Source: Clostridium brassicae
GTDB taxonomy: Bacteria > Bacillota > Clostridia > Clostridiales > Clostridiaceae
Direction of reading: 5' to 3'
Length of the DNA stretch: 64,000 nt
Assembly (NCBI RefSeq): GCF_026738875.1
Contig: NZ_JAPQFJ010000003.1
Coordinates: 215,738 to 279,737 of the forward strand
This document shows positions 53,194 through 60,115 of this stretch, in pieces; the first letter of the stretch is position 1; each line of letters begins with the position of its first letter. The position numbers were made by a program, and so were the translations under genes. The notes beneath the pieces are model-generated. The model did no database searches. It was not told the DNA's origin and saw only the letters and a program-made list of their open reading frames with translations.

Positions 53194-53424
53194 TTTACAC
53201 TGCTCTTTGCATTTAAGACAACTGCAATATTTGTTATCAGTTACTAGTAACCCAACACATATTTCTAGCGCTGATGAAATCTTATGTAGTGTTTGGAGTG
53301 TTGGGTTTCTTTTATATCGTTCTAGTGCAGATATATAACTTTTAGACAATCCAGCCCTTTGAGCTAATTCCATTTGGCTTATCTTTCTTTGTTCTCGAAA
53401 AAATTTTATATTATTTTTAAACAC
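53176..53424 (-). CDS. XRE-family HTH regulator
   Basis: This 82-residue protein has a typical HTH (IKFFREQRKISQMELAQRAGLSKSYISALERYKRNPT) and a Cys-rich C-terminus (CSCLKCKEQC), possibly a metal site. Similar Cys-tailed HTH proteins occur in clostridial phages. A 20-bp palindrome lies just before its start. Confidence 0.78.
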   Translation of the reverse strand: MFKNNIKFFREQRKISQMELAQRAGLSKSYISALERYKRNPTLQTLHKISSALEICVGLLVTDNKYCSCLKCKEQCKKSHRI

Positions 53425-53436
53425 ATTTCATCACCA

Positions 53437-53456
53437 ATTTTAATATATATTAAAAT
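53437..53456. promoter_or_regulatory. 20-bp perfect palindrome upstream of HTH gene
   Basis: ATTTTAATATATATTAAAAT lies 12 bases upstream of the minus-strand HTH start. Candidate autoregulatory operator, although the pure AT composition makes this tentative. Confidence 0.45.
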
Positions 53457-53548
53457 AAGCCAAAAATCATTACATAAATTATAGAAAAATAAGTCATAAA
53501 AATGAAACAAATATCATATATGGTAAACATGAAAAATTTGTCTAACGG

Positions 53549-53660
53549 TTGACTGGTAGTGTACGATTTTTATGTTATAATGCAAGTGGAAGAGAGAAAA
53601 ATGGAGCATTTGTAATAAATAAATAGTACTTGAGAGCTATTTAGGTTTTTTAGTAATAAA
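53549..53660 (+). ncRNA. Possible short plus-strand transcript
   Basis: TTGACT (53549-53554) and TATAAT (53576-53581) are both good hexamers but 21 bases apart; TATGTT at 53571 gives a 16-base spacer. About 40 bases downstream AAATAG pairs with CTATTT before AGGTTTTTT. There is no real ORF, only a 4-codon one (ATG at 53601). The stretch lies between two minus-strand HTH genes, so it could be an antisense or small RNA. Confidence 0.3.
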
Positions 53661-53663
53661 TAA

Positions 53664-53915
53664 TTATTTATTTTTAAATTTTTGAGAACATGCTTTTGAA
53701 AAGGATATCCTTAAATTTGTTCTGCAAAGGAGGTAGTCCAAAGAGACATCAAAGTAATCAGCTATTTTAACAAGTAGTGAAATATTAGGTTCTCTGTAAC
53801 CACTCTCATAATTAGTAAGAGCAGTACGAGTTATGTTCAAGGCTTCGGCTACTTCTAGTTGTGTTCGATCACTATCCTCACGAATAGCTTTTAATCTAGT
53901 ATGGAATTCCCACAT
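53664..53915 (-). CDS. XRE-family HTH regulator
   Basis: This 83-residue protein (MWEFHTRLKAIREDSDRTQLEVAEALNITRTALTNYE plus YLLCRTN) is closest to short cI/Xre repressors. I chose ATG 53915, behind GAGGTGATTATA. It is divergent from the LexA-box promoter, and the inverted repeat TGTCAC-N5-GTGACA lies upstream of it. Confidence 0.82.
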   Translation of the reverse strand: MWEFHTRLKAIREDSDRTQLEVAEALNITRTALTNYESGYREPNISLLVKIADYFDVSLDYLLCRTNLRISFSKACSQKFKNK

Positions 53916-53966
53916 TATAATCACCTCAAGAAAATCCTATCATGGTCATTATATGCAAGAAAAAAA

Positions 53967-53983
53967 TGTCACAGAGCGTGACA
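53967..53983. promoter_or_regulatory. Operator-like repeat TGTCAC-AGAGC-GTGACA
   Basis: A perfect 6-5-6 inverted repeat lies in the divergent region between the HTH gene and the 42-residue gene. Likely the binding site of the HTH protein. Its GTGA half-sites resemble those at 16009 and 16153. Confidence 0.6.
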
Positions 53984-54003
53984 GTTAAATACAATACTAT
54001 GTG

Positions 54004-54045
54004 CGAACATGTGTTCTTGAATTTTAAAGCTATAAGAGGTATAAT
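54004..54045 (+). promoter_or_regulatory. LexA box plus sigma-A promoter
   Basis: CGAACATGTGTTC (54004-54016) matches the Gram-positive LexA site (CGAACN4GTTCG) except for its last base. Directly abutting is TTGAAT (54017-54022), a 17-base spacer and TATAAT (54040-54045). The promoter drives the 42-residue gene at 54117. SOS control is inference from the sites. Confidence 0.72.
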
Positions 54046-54116
54046 TTAGTAGTAAAGGTAATTGTAAGAATATCTAAAAAGATACTTGATAATACAAAAT
54101 ACAGGGGGAATCTGAA

Positions 54117-54245
54117 ATGGATGAGACAAAAGAAAAAATAGAAGAGTTGATAAAAGATAAAAAGCTAGACTATAGAGAAATAGAAGAGTTACTAGATAAT
54201 GTAATAAAGAGATTAGTGAGTTATAAGGACACTGGGTTAATCTAG
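54117..54245 (+). CDS. 42-residue protein under LexA-type promoter
   Basis: The peptide MDETKEKIEELIKDKKLDYR, followed by EIEELLDNVIKRLVSYKD, should be a two-helix hairpin. It has GGGGGAATCTGAA as leader. The length and helix pattern recall Spo0E-type phosphatases, but the SQELD motif is missing. Being next to attR and near a repressor-type HTH gene, it could be an SOS-induced antirepressor or excision helper; none of this is proven. Confidence 0.6.
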   Translation: MDETKEKIEELIKDKKLDYREIEELLDNVIKRLVSYKDTGLI

Positions 54246-54258
54246 TGCCCTTATTTTA
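54226..54258 (+). terminator. Terminator at the prophage right end
   Basis: AAGGACACT pairs with AGTGCCCTT (one A-C mismatch) around GGGTTAATCT, followed by ATTTTAAT. It overlaps the end of the 42-residue gene. Confidence 0.6.
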
Positions 54259-54280
54259 ATAATATTCTTGTGCTTTTGTA

Positions 54281-54299
54281 ATGGTTTTATCTGCACCTT
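54281..54299. other. attR: attR of prophage B
   Basis: ATGGTTTTATCTGC (54281-54294) repeats attL. The phage arm TTCTTGTGCTTTTGTA (54265-54280) is the inverse of the arm at attL (13931-13947). The right side is the 5' part of the substrate-binding gene. Confidence 0.9.
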
Positions 54300-54513
54300 G
54301 ACCTGTAGATAAATCTATGTCCAAGCCTTCCTCTTTAAAGAAACCTTCATTTATGGCTACGTACATAGGAGCATAGAATACAGAACGTACTACTTCGTTT
54401 AATTTAACTGTTTTAATTTCATTTTTTTTCTTGGAGCTGCATCCGTAAAATATAGAAGAAACTATGAAAAGTGTAGTCAAAATAGATAATAAACTAAACC
54501 ATTTTTTCCTCAT
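54283..54513 (-). pseudogene. ABC substrate-binding lipoprotein, N-terminal fragment
   Basis: It encodes 77 residues. A signal peptide with a lipobox (FIVSSIFYGC, Cys25) is followed by EIKTVKLNEVV, FYAPMYVAINEGFFKEEGLDIDL and GQGADKT, the start of an NMT1/SsuA-like binding protein. The frame runs 8 codons into phage DNA and stops at 54256. The C-terminal 263 residues are at 13122-13913. Confidence 0.92.
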
Positions 54514-54620
54514 AAAACTTTACCTCCGTTAGATTTGTTATCATATTATTATATGAAATCTAGCTTATGAGGGTGAGTGGTTTATACTTAGTTCATGTAC
54601 TAATAATATAATTTAAAAAC

Positions 54621-54660
54621 AAAAAATCCTTACAAAATTATGGTTTTGTAAGGATTTTTT
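54621..54660 (-). terminator. Terminator of the TPM gene
   Basis: AAAAAATCCTTACAAAA (54621-54637) pairs perfectly with 54644-54660 around TTATGG. It is symmetrical, with an A-run on one side and a T-run on the other, so it works in both directions. Confidence 0.85.
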
Positions 54661-54684
54661 AGTACATAATAGTGAAATTTTAAA

Positions 54685-55755
54685 TTACCAATCAGAACTA
54701 TCGCTATCATAATCTGATGAAGAATCATCCCAGTCAGAACTATCATAATCAGATGAAGAGTCGTCTCCCCAGTTAGAGTTACTATCATAGTCAGATGAAG
54801 AGTCATCTCCCCAATCAGAAGTTCCATCAGATAGGTTCCAATCTCCACTGGTTAATTCAGTATCTTCATCATAAGAATCATTGTAAGAACTATTATAAGT
54901 GTGATGATTATGTTCAAGTGCTTTATCAATACCATGTGTAACTAATCCACCTACAACCATGCCTTTAACAAAGTCACCTCTGTTATTTCTAGAATTGGAA
55001 TAATATCTCTCATCTGTTCTTCTATAAGGTGGTTCGTAAGTTGGATTATTAAAATTTCTATTGTTGTTTGAAACATTTGATGATCTAAAAGATGCATTAT
55101 TATTTTGAAAATTATCTAATCCATGTCTTCTTGCCAAATTTTCAACATTTCTATCTGATCTTTTCTTTAATGAATATACTATAAAAACAATTATAACAAA
55201 AACAGTTATAAGAAATATTATTAATCCAGTATGGCTAGTTTCAGGTTCTACTGATTTGCTTAATCCTTTATCTACAACTTTAGCTTGACCACTTTTAACA
55301 GCAGTACTTGTTATAGATTGATCTATAGCCTGTCCTACTTTTAATATACCGGTATTAAAGTCTTTCTTTTTAAAATATGGATTTGGAAGAGAAACTATTT
55401 TTTGTATTTTAGATTTATTGAATACAGCATTTAATCCTGAACCTACTACAAATTTATTTTTATGGTCTTTTATTGAGACTACAAAAATAGCATACTTATC
55501 TCCTTTGGTAGATGTTTTTATTAAATTAGAAGTAAAATCATTTATGTTTTTACCATTAAGGGATTTTACAACAAATATTTTAACTTGTGCCTTGGTATTA
55601 GTTTCTAATTTGCTAAAGTTTTTATTTACTTGATTTAATGTAGATGAACTTAATACACCAGCATTATCTTTTATGTAGCTGTCTGCAGCATATACAGTAA
55701 AAGACAGTAAACATAGTAATAAAGTTGCTAATAAAATACGGAATTTTAATTTCAT
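54685..55755 (-). CDS. TPM-domain (YgcG/DUF477-like) membrane protein with acidic tail
   Basis: This 356-residue protein has a signal peptide (MKLKFRILLATLLLCLLSFTVYA) and a TPM domain (about 25-150: DNAGVLSSSTLNQVNKNFSKLE, YAIFVVSIKDHKNKFVVGSGL). A membrane helix follows (about 176-195, GLIIFLITVFVIIVFIV), then an Asn/Arg-rich linker. The C-terminal tail (about 300-356) repeats DDSSSDYDS/DWGDDSSSD. TPM proteins are associated with envelope or photosystem repair; the bacterial role is unknown. Confidence 0.85.
   Translation of the reverse strand: MKLKFRILLATLLLCLLSFTVYAADSYIKDNAGVLSSSTLNQVNKNFSKLETNTKAQVKIFVVKSLNGKNINDFTSNLIKTSTKGDKYAIFVVSIKDHKNKFVVGSGLNAVFNKSKIQKIVSLPNPYFKKKDFNTGILKVGQAIDQSITSTAVKSGQAKVVDKGLSKSVEPETSHTGLIIFLITVFVIIVFIVYSLKKRSDRNVENLARRHGLDNFQNNNASFRSSNVSNNNRNFNNPTYEPPYRRTDERYYSNSRNNRGDFVKGMVVGGLVTHGIDKALEHNHHTYNSSYNDSYDEDTELTSGDWNLSDGTSDWGDDSSSDYDSNSNWGDDSSSDYDSSDWDDSSSDYDSDSSDW
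54688..54835 (-). repeat. Coding repeat: acidic DWGDDSSSDYDS tail
   Basis: About four imperfect units of 12-13 residues, encoded by TCATCTGACTATGA-type repeats on the minus strand, form the C-terminal tail of the TPM protein. Such tracts expand and contract easily. Confidence 0.8.
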
Positions 55756-55814
55756 AATTACTACCGTCCTCTCCTAAAGGTTAGTTTTTAAAAAAATTAT
55801 TTTCTCGATTCATA

Positions 55815-55836
55815 ATATTTACTTAAAAGTAAATAT
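55815..55836. promoter_or_regulatory. 22-bp palindrome in divergent TPM/response-regulator region
   Basis: ATATTTACTT and AAGTAAATAT surround a central AA, a perfect inverted repeat. It lies 60 bases upstream of the TPM start in a 270-bp divergent region. Candidate regulator site. Confidence 0.5.
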
Positions 55837-55950
55837 GAAATTATATATAGAAAGTATAACATAAAATGGTTAAAATATACATAAAAAATGAAAATTTGAC
55901 ATAAAATAAAAAAACAGAGAATGTTTTATATTAACAAAAACAAATGATTA

Positions 55951-55979
55951 TTGAATTAATTATTGCAATAAATTAGAAT
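55951..55979 (+). promoter_or_regulatory. Promoter of the two-component operon
   Basis: TTGAAT (55951-55956), 17-base spacer and TAGAAT (55974-55979), 45 bases before the response-regulator start. Confidence 0.65.
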
Positions 55980-56024
55980 AAAATTATGTTCATAATATAA
56001 TAATTATAAATTTGGAGTGAAACA

Positions 56025-56699
56025 ATGTATAAAATAATGATAATAGAGGATGATTTAAGACTTTGTTCAGAAATAGAAAAAGGCCTTTCAAAATGGGGAT
56101 TTAATCTTACTACAGTTAAAAATTTTGAAGATATATTTAATGAATTTGTACACAATAGACCTCATTTAGTTATTATAGATATAAATCTTCCATGTTTTGA
56201 TGGATTTTATTGGTGCCAAAAGATAAGAGTGATTTCAAAGGTTCCAATTATATTTTTATCTTCAAGAAATACCAATATGGATATAATGATGGCAATAAAA
56301 ATGGGGGGAGATGATTTTGTTACAAAACCATTTTCTATGGATATATTAGTAACCAAAATACATGCTATGCTTAGACGAGTGTATTCATATGGTGAAAATT
56401 TAGGAGATGTAATAGAGCATAATGGTGTTGTTTTAAATATTAATGACAGTACTTTAATTTATAATGAAAATAAAATTGAATTAACAAAAAATGAATTAAG
56501 AATACTTCTTCTTTTAATGAAAAATATAGGGAAGATAATATCTAGAGATAGAATTATGAGAATTTTATGGGATGACGATACTTTTATTAATGATAATACT
56601 CTAACTGTAAATGTAAATAGACTTAGAAAGAGTTTAGAGGATATAGGTATTTATAATTTTATAGAGACAAAAAAAGGGCAAGGATATGTTATACTATGA
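56025..56699 (+). CDS. OmpR-family response regulator (BceR-like)
   Basis: This 224-residue protein has a receiver domain with acidic pocket IIEDD (about 6-10), phospho-Asp in LVIIDINLPCFDG (about 52), Thr/Ser switch and Lys in VTKPFSMD (about 101). The winged-helix effector follows (about 130-224, LTKNELRILLLLMKN and NRLRKSLEDIG ending ETKKGQGYVIL). It pairs with the downstream kinase, overlapping by 4 bases. Confidence 0.93.
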   Translation: MYKIMIIEDDLRLCSEIEKGLSKWGFNLTTVKNFEDIFNEFVHNRPHLVIIDINLPCFDGFYWCQKIRVISKVPIIFLSSRNTNMDIMMAIKMGGDDFVTKPFSMDILVTKIHAMLRRVYSYGENLGDVIEHNGVVLNINDSTLIYNENKIELTKNELRILLLLMKNIGKIISRDRIMRILWDDDTFINDNTLTVNVNRLRKSLEDIGIYNFIETKKGQGYVIL

Positions 56700-57724
56700 A
56701 CTTTAAATTATATCTAAAGAATTCTATATATACAATTATACATTTTGTTATTGTAATTATAATCATTAATTTAGTATTGATAAGCAGTACAGAACTTTCT
56801 AGCTCTATTTATGATATCGTATATATAAATGTTTTAATTTTATCCGTTTCTTTGTTTTTTTTAATATTTAGATATAAGAGATGGAAAGCAGACTATAAAG
56901 AATTTTATGAGGCTTTAAATAAATGTGAGAATATAGATTTGATTAATCTTAAAAGTGATGTTTTTGAGGCAAAACTTATTAAAGATACAATAAAGATCAA
57001 GAATGAAGAGATGTATGAAAATACAAGAAAACTAAAAGAACAACTTGATGAACTAAATGATTATATAACAAGATGGGTTCATGAAATAAAAATTCCTATT
57101 TCAGTATGTGAGTTAATAGCAGATAGAATAGAGGATGATCTTGAAGTAGCTAGTGATATCCCTAACAATTTAAGAAGTGAGTATGCAAGAATAAAATTTT
57201 TAGTGGAACAAGTGCTATATGCAGGTAGAGCATCTAGTTATTCAGAGGATCTTTTAATAAATGAAGTGAATTTAAAGCAAGTAGTAAATGAAGCTGTTAA
57301 AAAAAATGCATTTTTCTTTATATCAAAAAAAATAGATTTGATATTAGGAGAAGTTAATTTTAATGTTGTGACAGATAAAAAATGGATTTCCTATATATTA
57401 GAGCAGATAATAAATAATGCTTGTAAATATGTAGATGAAAATGGAGAAGTGAAGATTTATTGTGAAGAAGATGAGAAATCAGTAAAACTTTTTATAAAAG
57501 ATAATGGAACTGGGATAAGTCATAAAGATATAAGCAGAGTATTTGACAAAGGGTTTACAGGAAATAATGGAAGAAAAACAGGAAAATCAACAGGAATGGG
57601 TTTGTATTTTTCTAAAAAGATGGCTAAAAAATTAAATCATGATATAAAAGTTGCTTCTGAGTCCGGTGAGTATACAGAATTTATAGTAATATTTTATAAG
57701 ATATCTGATTATTTTCAAGTTTAA
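56696..57724 (+). CDS. Sensor histidine kinase (BceS-like, intramembrane sensing)
   Basis: This 342-residue kinase has two membrane helices with almost no extracellular loop (about 8-33 and 40-60), the sign of intramembrane-sensing kinases. The H-box is RWVHEIKIPISVCELI (His about 125). N-box IINNACKYV, G1 DNGTGI and G2 STGMGLYFSKKM follow. BceS-like kinases usually sense through a BceAB transporter, which is present at 59.3-62.0 kb. Confidence 0.92.
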   Translation: MNFKLYLKNSIYTIIHFVIVIIIINLVLISSTELSSSIYDIVYINVLILSVSLFFLIFRYKRWKADYKEFYEALNKCENIDLINLKSDVFEAKLIKDTIKIKNEEMYENTRKLKEQLDELNDYITRWVHEIKIPISVCELIADRIEDDLEVASDIPNNLRSEYARIKFLVEQVLYAGRASSYSEDLLINEVNLKQVVNEAVKKNAFFFISKKIDLILGEVNFNVVTDKKWISYILEQIINNACKYVDENGEVKIYCEEDEKSVKLFIKDNGTGISHKDISRVFDKGFTGNNGRKTGKSTGMGLYFSKKMAKKLNHDIKVASESGEYTEFIVIFYKISDYFQV

Positions 57725-57728
57725 TAAT

Positions 57729-57765
57729 AAGGACAATTAATGATTTTCATTAATTGTCCTTATTA
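57729..57765 (+). terminator. Terminator of the two-component operon
   Basis: A perfect 15-bp stem (57729-57743 with 57747-57761) around TTT, followed by ATTATTTTT. It also functions towards the minus strand. Confidence 0.88.
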
Positions 57766-57768
57766 TTT

Positions 57769-57871
57769 TTATCTGATGTATAGTCACTCTAATACTCCCA
57801 TTTTTTTAGTGAGAATAAAGATTGGTACGAACTTGGATAACGGTTTCAAAGAAGTAAAATTCCTAAGAATA
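57769..57871 (-). repeat. Third copy of the 109-bp intergenic repeat (inverted)
   Basis: Read on the minus strand it aligns over its whole length with the copies at 8401-8618. It shares ATTCTTAGGAATTTTACT, CGTTATCCA, TCTTTATTC, GTATTAGAGTGACTA and ACATCAGATAAA, with scattered substitutions and two small gaps. It lies between the kinase terminator and the S41 gene. Confidence 0.88.
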
Positions 57872-57880
57872 TTATTTACA

Positions 57881-57894
57881 TTACAAAAATGTCA
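57881..57894. promoter_or_regulatory. Candidate BceR-type box
   Basis: TTACA-AAAA-TGTCA fits the TNACA-N4-TGTNA form of BceR-like binding sites of Firmicutes. It lies about 180 bases upstream of the S41/ABC operon, a plausible target of the neighbouring regulator. Short motif, so tentative. Confidence 0.4.
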
Positions 57895-58072
57895 CTTAAA
57901 ACTTTTAAATGTCATGTAATGTGATGGAAGAAACATGGTAGAAATTCTAAAATTAATATATAAGATTAATTAAAATAGCTAAAACAAGATCTATTTAAAA
58001 AAAGTTATATGTAACTATATAATTTAAAATTGTAATTGGGAAATGTAGGTGTATATAAAGGAGGAGTTTATA

Positions 58073-59326
58073 TTGAAGAAAAGAATATTGGCGGGATTGA
58101 TGGTAGGTGTAATGTGTTTTGCACTTTTAGGATGTGACAATAGTGGCAAATATATTTGTAAAAGTGGAGATAGGGTAGAAGCTTGGCAAAACGATATTGA
58201 TTATCTTGCAGAAGAACTTCCTAAAAGACATAAAAATTTATTTTTTAAATTAGGAAAAGATGAGTTTCATAATAAAATAACTAATTTAAAACAATCTATA
58301 AATAAAATGAATGATGATGAAGTAAGAATTGAAATAAATAAAATAATGACATCAATAGGAGATGGACATACAGGTTCAAATATTAGTTCAGAAAAAATGT
58401 TCCCTATAGATTTATATTGGTTTAATGATGGGATTTACGCTATTAATACTACAGATGAATATAGTCAAATTAAATATGGTAAGCTTAAAAAAATTAATAA
58501 TACAGATATTAAAAGTATAATTAAAGATATGTCAAATATAATTACTCATGATAATGAGTCAGGGGTAAAAAGCCAGATAAAATATTATATTATAATGCCA
58601 ACAGTACTTCAACCTCTTCATATTATTGATAACAAGGATACAGCTAAATTTACTTTTGAGGATAAAAACGGTAAGGATATAGAAATAACCATGAAGTCTT
58701 TGGATAGTGAAATAGTATTTAATAGAATATTAAATAAAGGAAAATCAGGAAGGAATATTCCTTTATATATGAAAAATCAGGATAAGGCATATTGGTTCCA
58801 GTATTTAAATGACAGCAAGGTAATGTATTTTAATTATAGTAAATGTGTTGAGTATGATGATGATAAGTCTTTTGAAGAATTTTCAAAGGAACTTATGGCG
58901 GCTATTGAAAAGGAACAGGTGAAAAAGCTTGTGATAGATTTAAGAAACAACCGAGGAGGATCTTCACGTGTTTTAAATGGATTTATTAAAAAAATATCAA
59001 AAAGTGAATTAAATAAAAATGGCAAAATATTCGTTATAGTAGGAAGAGAGACTTTTTCTTCTGCAATACTTAATGCCATAAGTTTAAAACAAGATACTAA
59101 AGCTATTTTCGTTGGTGAGAATACATCAGGAAAACCAAATCATTATGGAGAAGTTAAGAAATTTAAACTTCCAAACACAAATACTACTATAAGGTATTCA
59201 ACAAAATATTTTAATAACTACGACAAAGATATTTCATCATTTATTCCAGATAAGAAAATCGAATTGTCAATAAATGATTATATAAATAATAATGATCCTA
59301 TTATGGACTATATAACAAAAAAATAA
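58073..59326 (+). CDS. S41-family peptidase lipoprotein
   Basis: This protein of about 417 residues has a TTG start 8 bases after GGAGG. The signal peptide ends in a lipobox (CFALLGC, Cys about 21), so it should be anchored outside the membrane. Residues about 240-400 form a tail-specific/S41 protease core: LVIDLRNNRGGSSRVL, and the nucleophile Ser in GRETFSSAILNA. A PDZ domain is not obvious. It lies between the BceRS-like and BceAB-like genes, so may protect against the same peptides. Confidence 0.85.
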   Translation: MKKRILAGLMVGVMCFALLGCDNSGKYICKSGDRVEAWQNDIDYLAEELPKRHKNLFFKLGKDEFHNKITNLKQSINKMNDDEVRIEINKIMTSIGDGHTGSNISSEKMFPIDLYWFNDGIYAINTTDEYSQIKYGKLKKINNTDIKSIIKDMSNIITHDNESGVKSQIKYYIIMPTVLQPLHIIDNKDTAKFTFEDKNGKDIEITMKSLDSEIVFNRILNKGKSGRNIPLYMKNQDKAYWFQYLNDSKVMYFNYSKCVEYDDDKSFEEFSKELMAAIEKEQVKKLVIDLRNNRGGSSRVLNGFIKKISKSELNKNGKIFVIVGRETFSSAILNAISLKQDTKAIFVGENTSGKPNHYGEVKKFKLPNTNTTIRYSTKYFNNYDKDISSFIPDKKIELSINDYINNNDPIMDYITKK

Positions 59327-59350
59327 TTCAGGTTAAATAGGGGGAAAATT

Positions 59351-60115
59351 ATGAGTATAGTAATAGAAACAAAGGATTTAAAAAAGGTTTATGGTGGTAA
59401 GGTAAGAGGCTTTACTGCAATAGACGGTATAGATATTAAAGTTGAAGAAGGAGAGTTTTTAGGAATTATGGGACCTTCAGGAGCAGGGAAGACAACTCTT
59501 TTAAATTTAATTTCAACTATTGATATGCCAACTGAAGGTAATATTTATTTTGAGAGTAAAGATATAACTAAGCTAAAAAATAAAGAGTTAGCATTGTTTA
59601 GAAGAGAAAAAATAGGATTTATTTTCCAAGATTTTAATTTACTTGATACAATGACAGTTGAAGATAATATAGCTCTTCCTTTAGCTTTATCAAAAATGAA
59701 CTCTAGCGAAATAAGAAGCAAAGTAAAAGAATTAAGCGAGTTCTTTGGAATTGATAAGCATTTAAATAACTATCCCTATGAACTTTCAGGAGGACAAAAG
59801 CAGAGAACTGCAGCAGCAAGAGCAATAATAACAGAGCCATCTGTAATATTTGCAGATGAACCTACAGGAGCATTAGATTCAAAGTCTTCTGCTGAACTTT
59901 TGCAATGCTTAAGCAATATGAATAAGAAATTTAATAAAACAATAATTATGGTGACTCATGATGCTTTTGCAGCAAGTTATTGTAAAAGAATACTATTTAT
60001 AAAGGATGGCAAAATTCATGCTAAACTTGATAAGAATGAATCAAGAAAAGAATTTTTTGGGAGAATACTTGAAATGCTTGCAGCTTTAGGAGGTGCTGTT
60101 AATGAATTGTTTTAG
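59351..60115 (+). CDS. BceA-like ABC exporter ATPase
   Basis: This 254-residue MacB/BceA-type ATPase has Walker A GPSGAGKTT, Q-loop FIFQDFNLLDTMTVEDNI, signature ELSGGQKQRTAAARA, Walker B VIFADEPTGALDSKS and H-loop VTHD. It pairs with the overlapping permease for antimicrobial-peptide resistance or release. Confidence 0.93.
   Translation: MSIVIETKDLKKVYGGKVRGFTAIDGIDIKVEEGEFLGIMGPSGAGKTTLLNLISTIDMPTEGNIYFESKDITKLKNKELALFRREKIGFIFQDFNLLDTMTVEDNIALPLALSKMNSSEIRSKVKELSEFFGIDKHLNNYPYELSGGQKQRTAAARAIITEPSVIFADEPTGALDSKSSAELLQCLSNMNKKFNKTIIMVTHDAFAASYCKRILFIKDGKIHAKLDKNESRKEFFGRILEMLAALGGAVNELF

Larger units (their letters stand above)
13912..54294. mobile_element. Prophage B, complete, about 40.4 kb, myovirus-type
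   Basis: It is bounded by 14-bp direct repeats inside one reading frame. It contains, in order, serine integrase, repressor, early/recombination/replication genes, packaging, HK97-type head, PBSX-like contractile tail, lysis genes and an accessory block. The head, tail and lysis genes all appear intact; visible decay is limited to an antirepressor remnant (16860-17225) and a TnpB remnant (22495-22715). It may therefore be inducible, although this cannot be shown from sequence alone. Confidence 0.93.

Noticed and set aside
54117..54245. Spo0E-type phosphatase
   Set aside because: Size and helices fit, but the SQELD motif needed for the family is absent; kept only as a hypothetical protein.
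54630..54848. 72-codon minus-strand ORF overlapping the TPM gene tail
   Set aside because: Repetitive translation in the wrong frame of the acidic repeat and it crosses the terminator.
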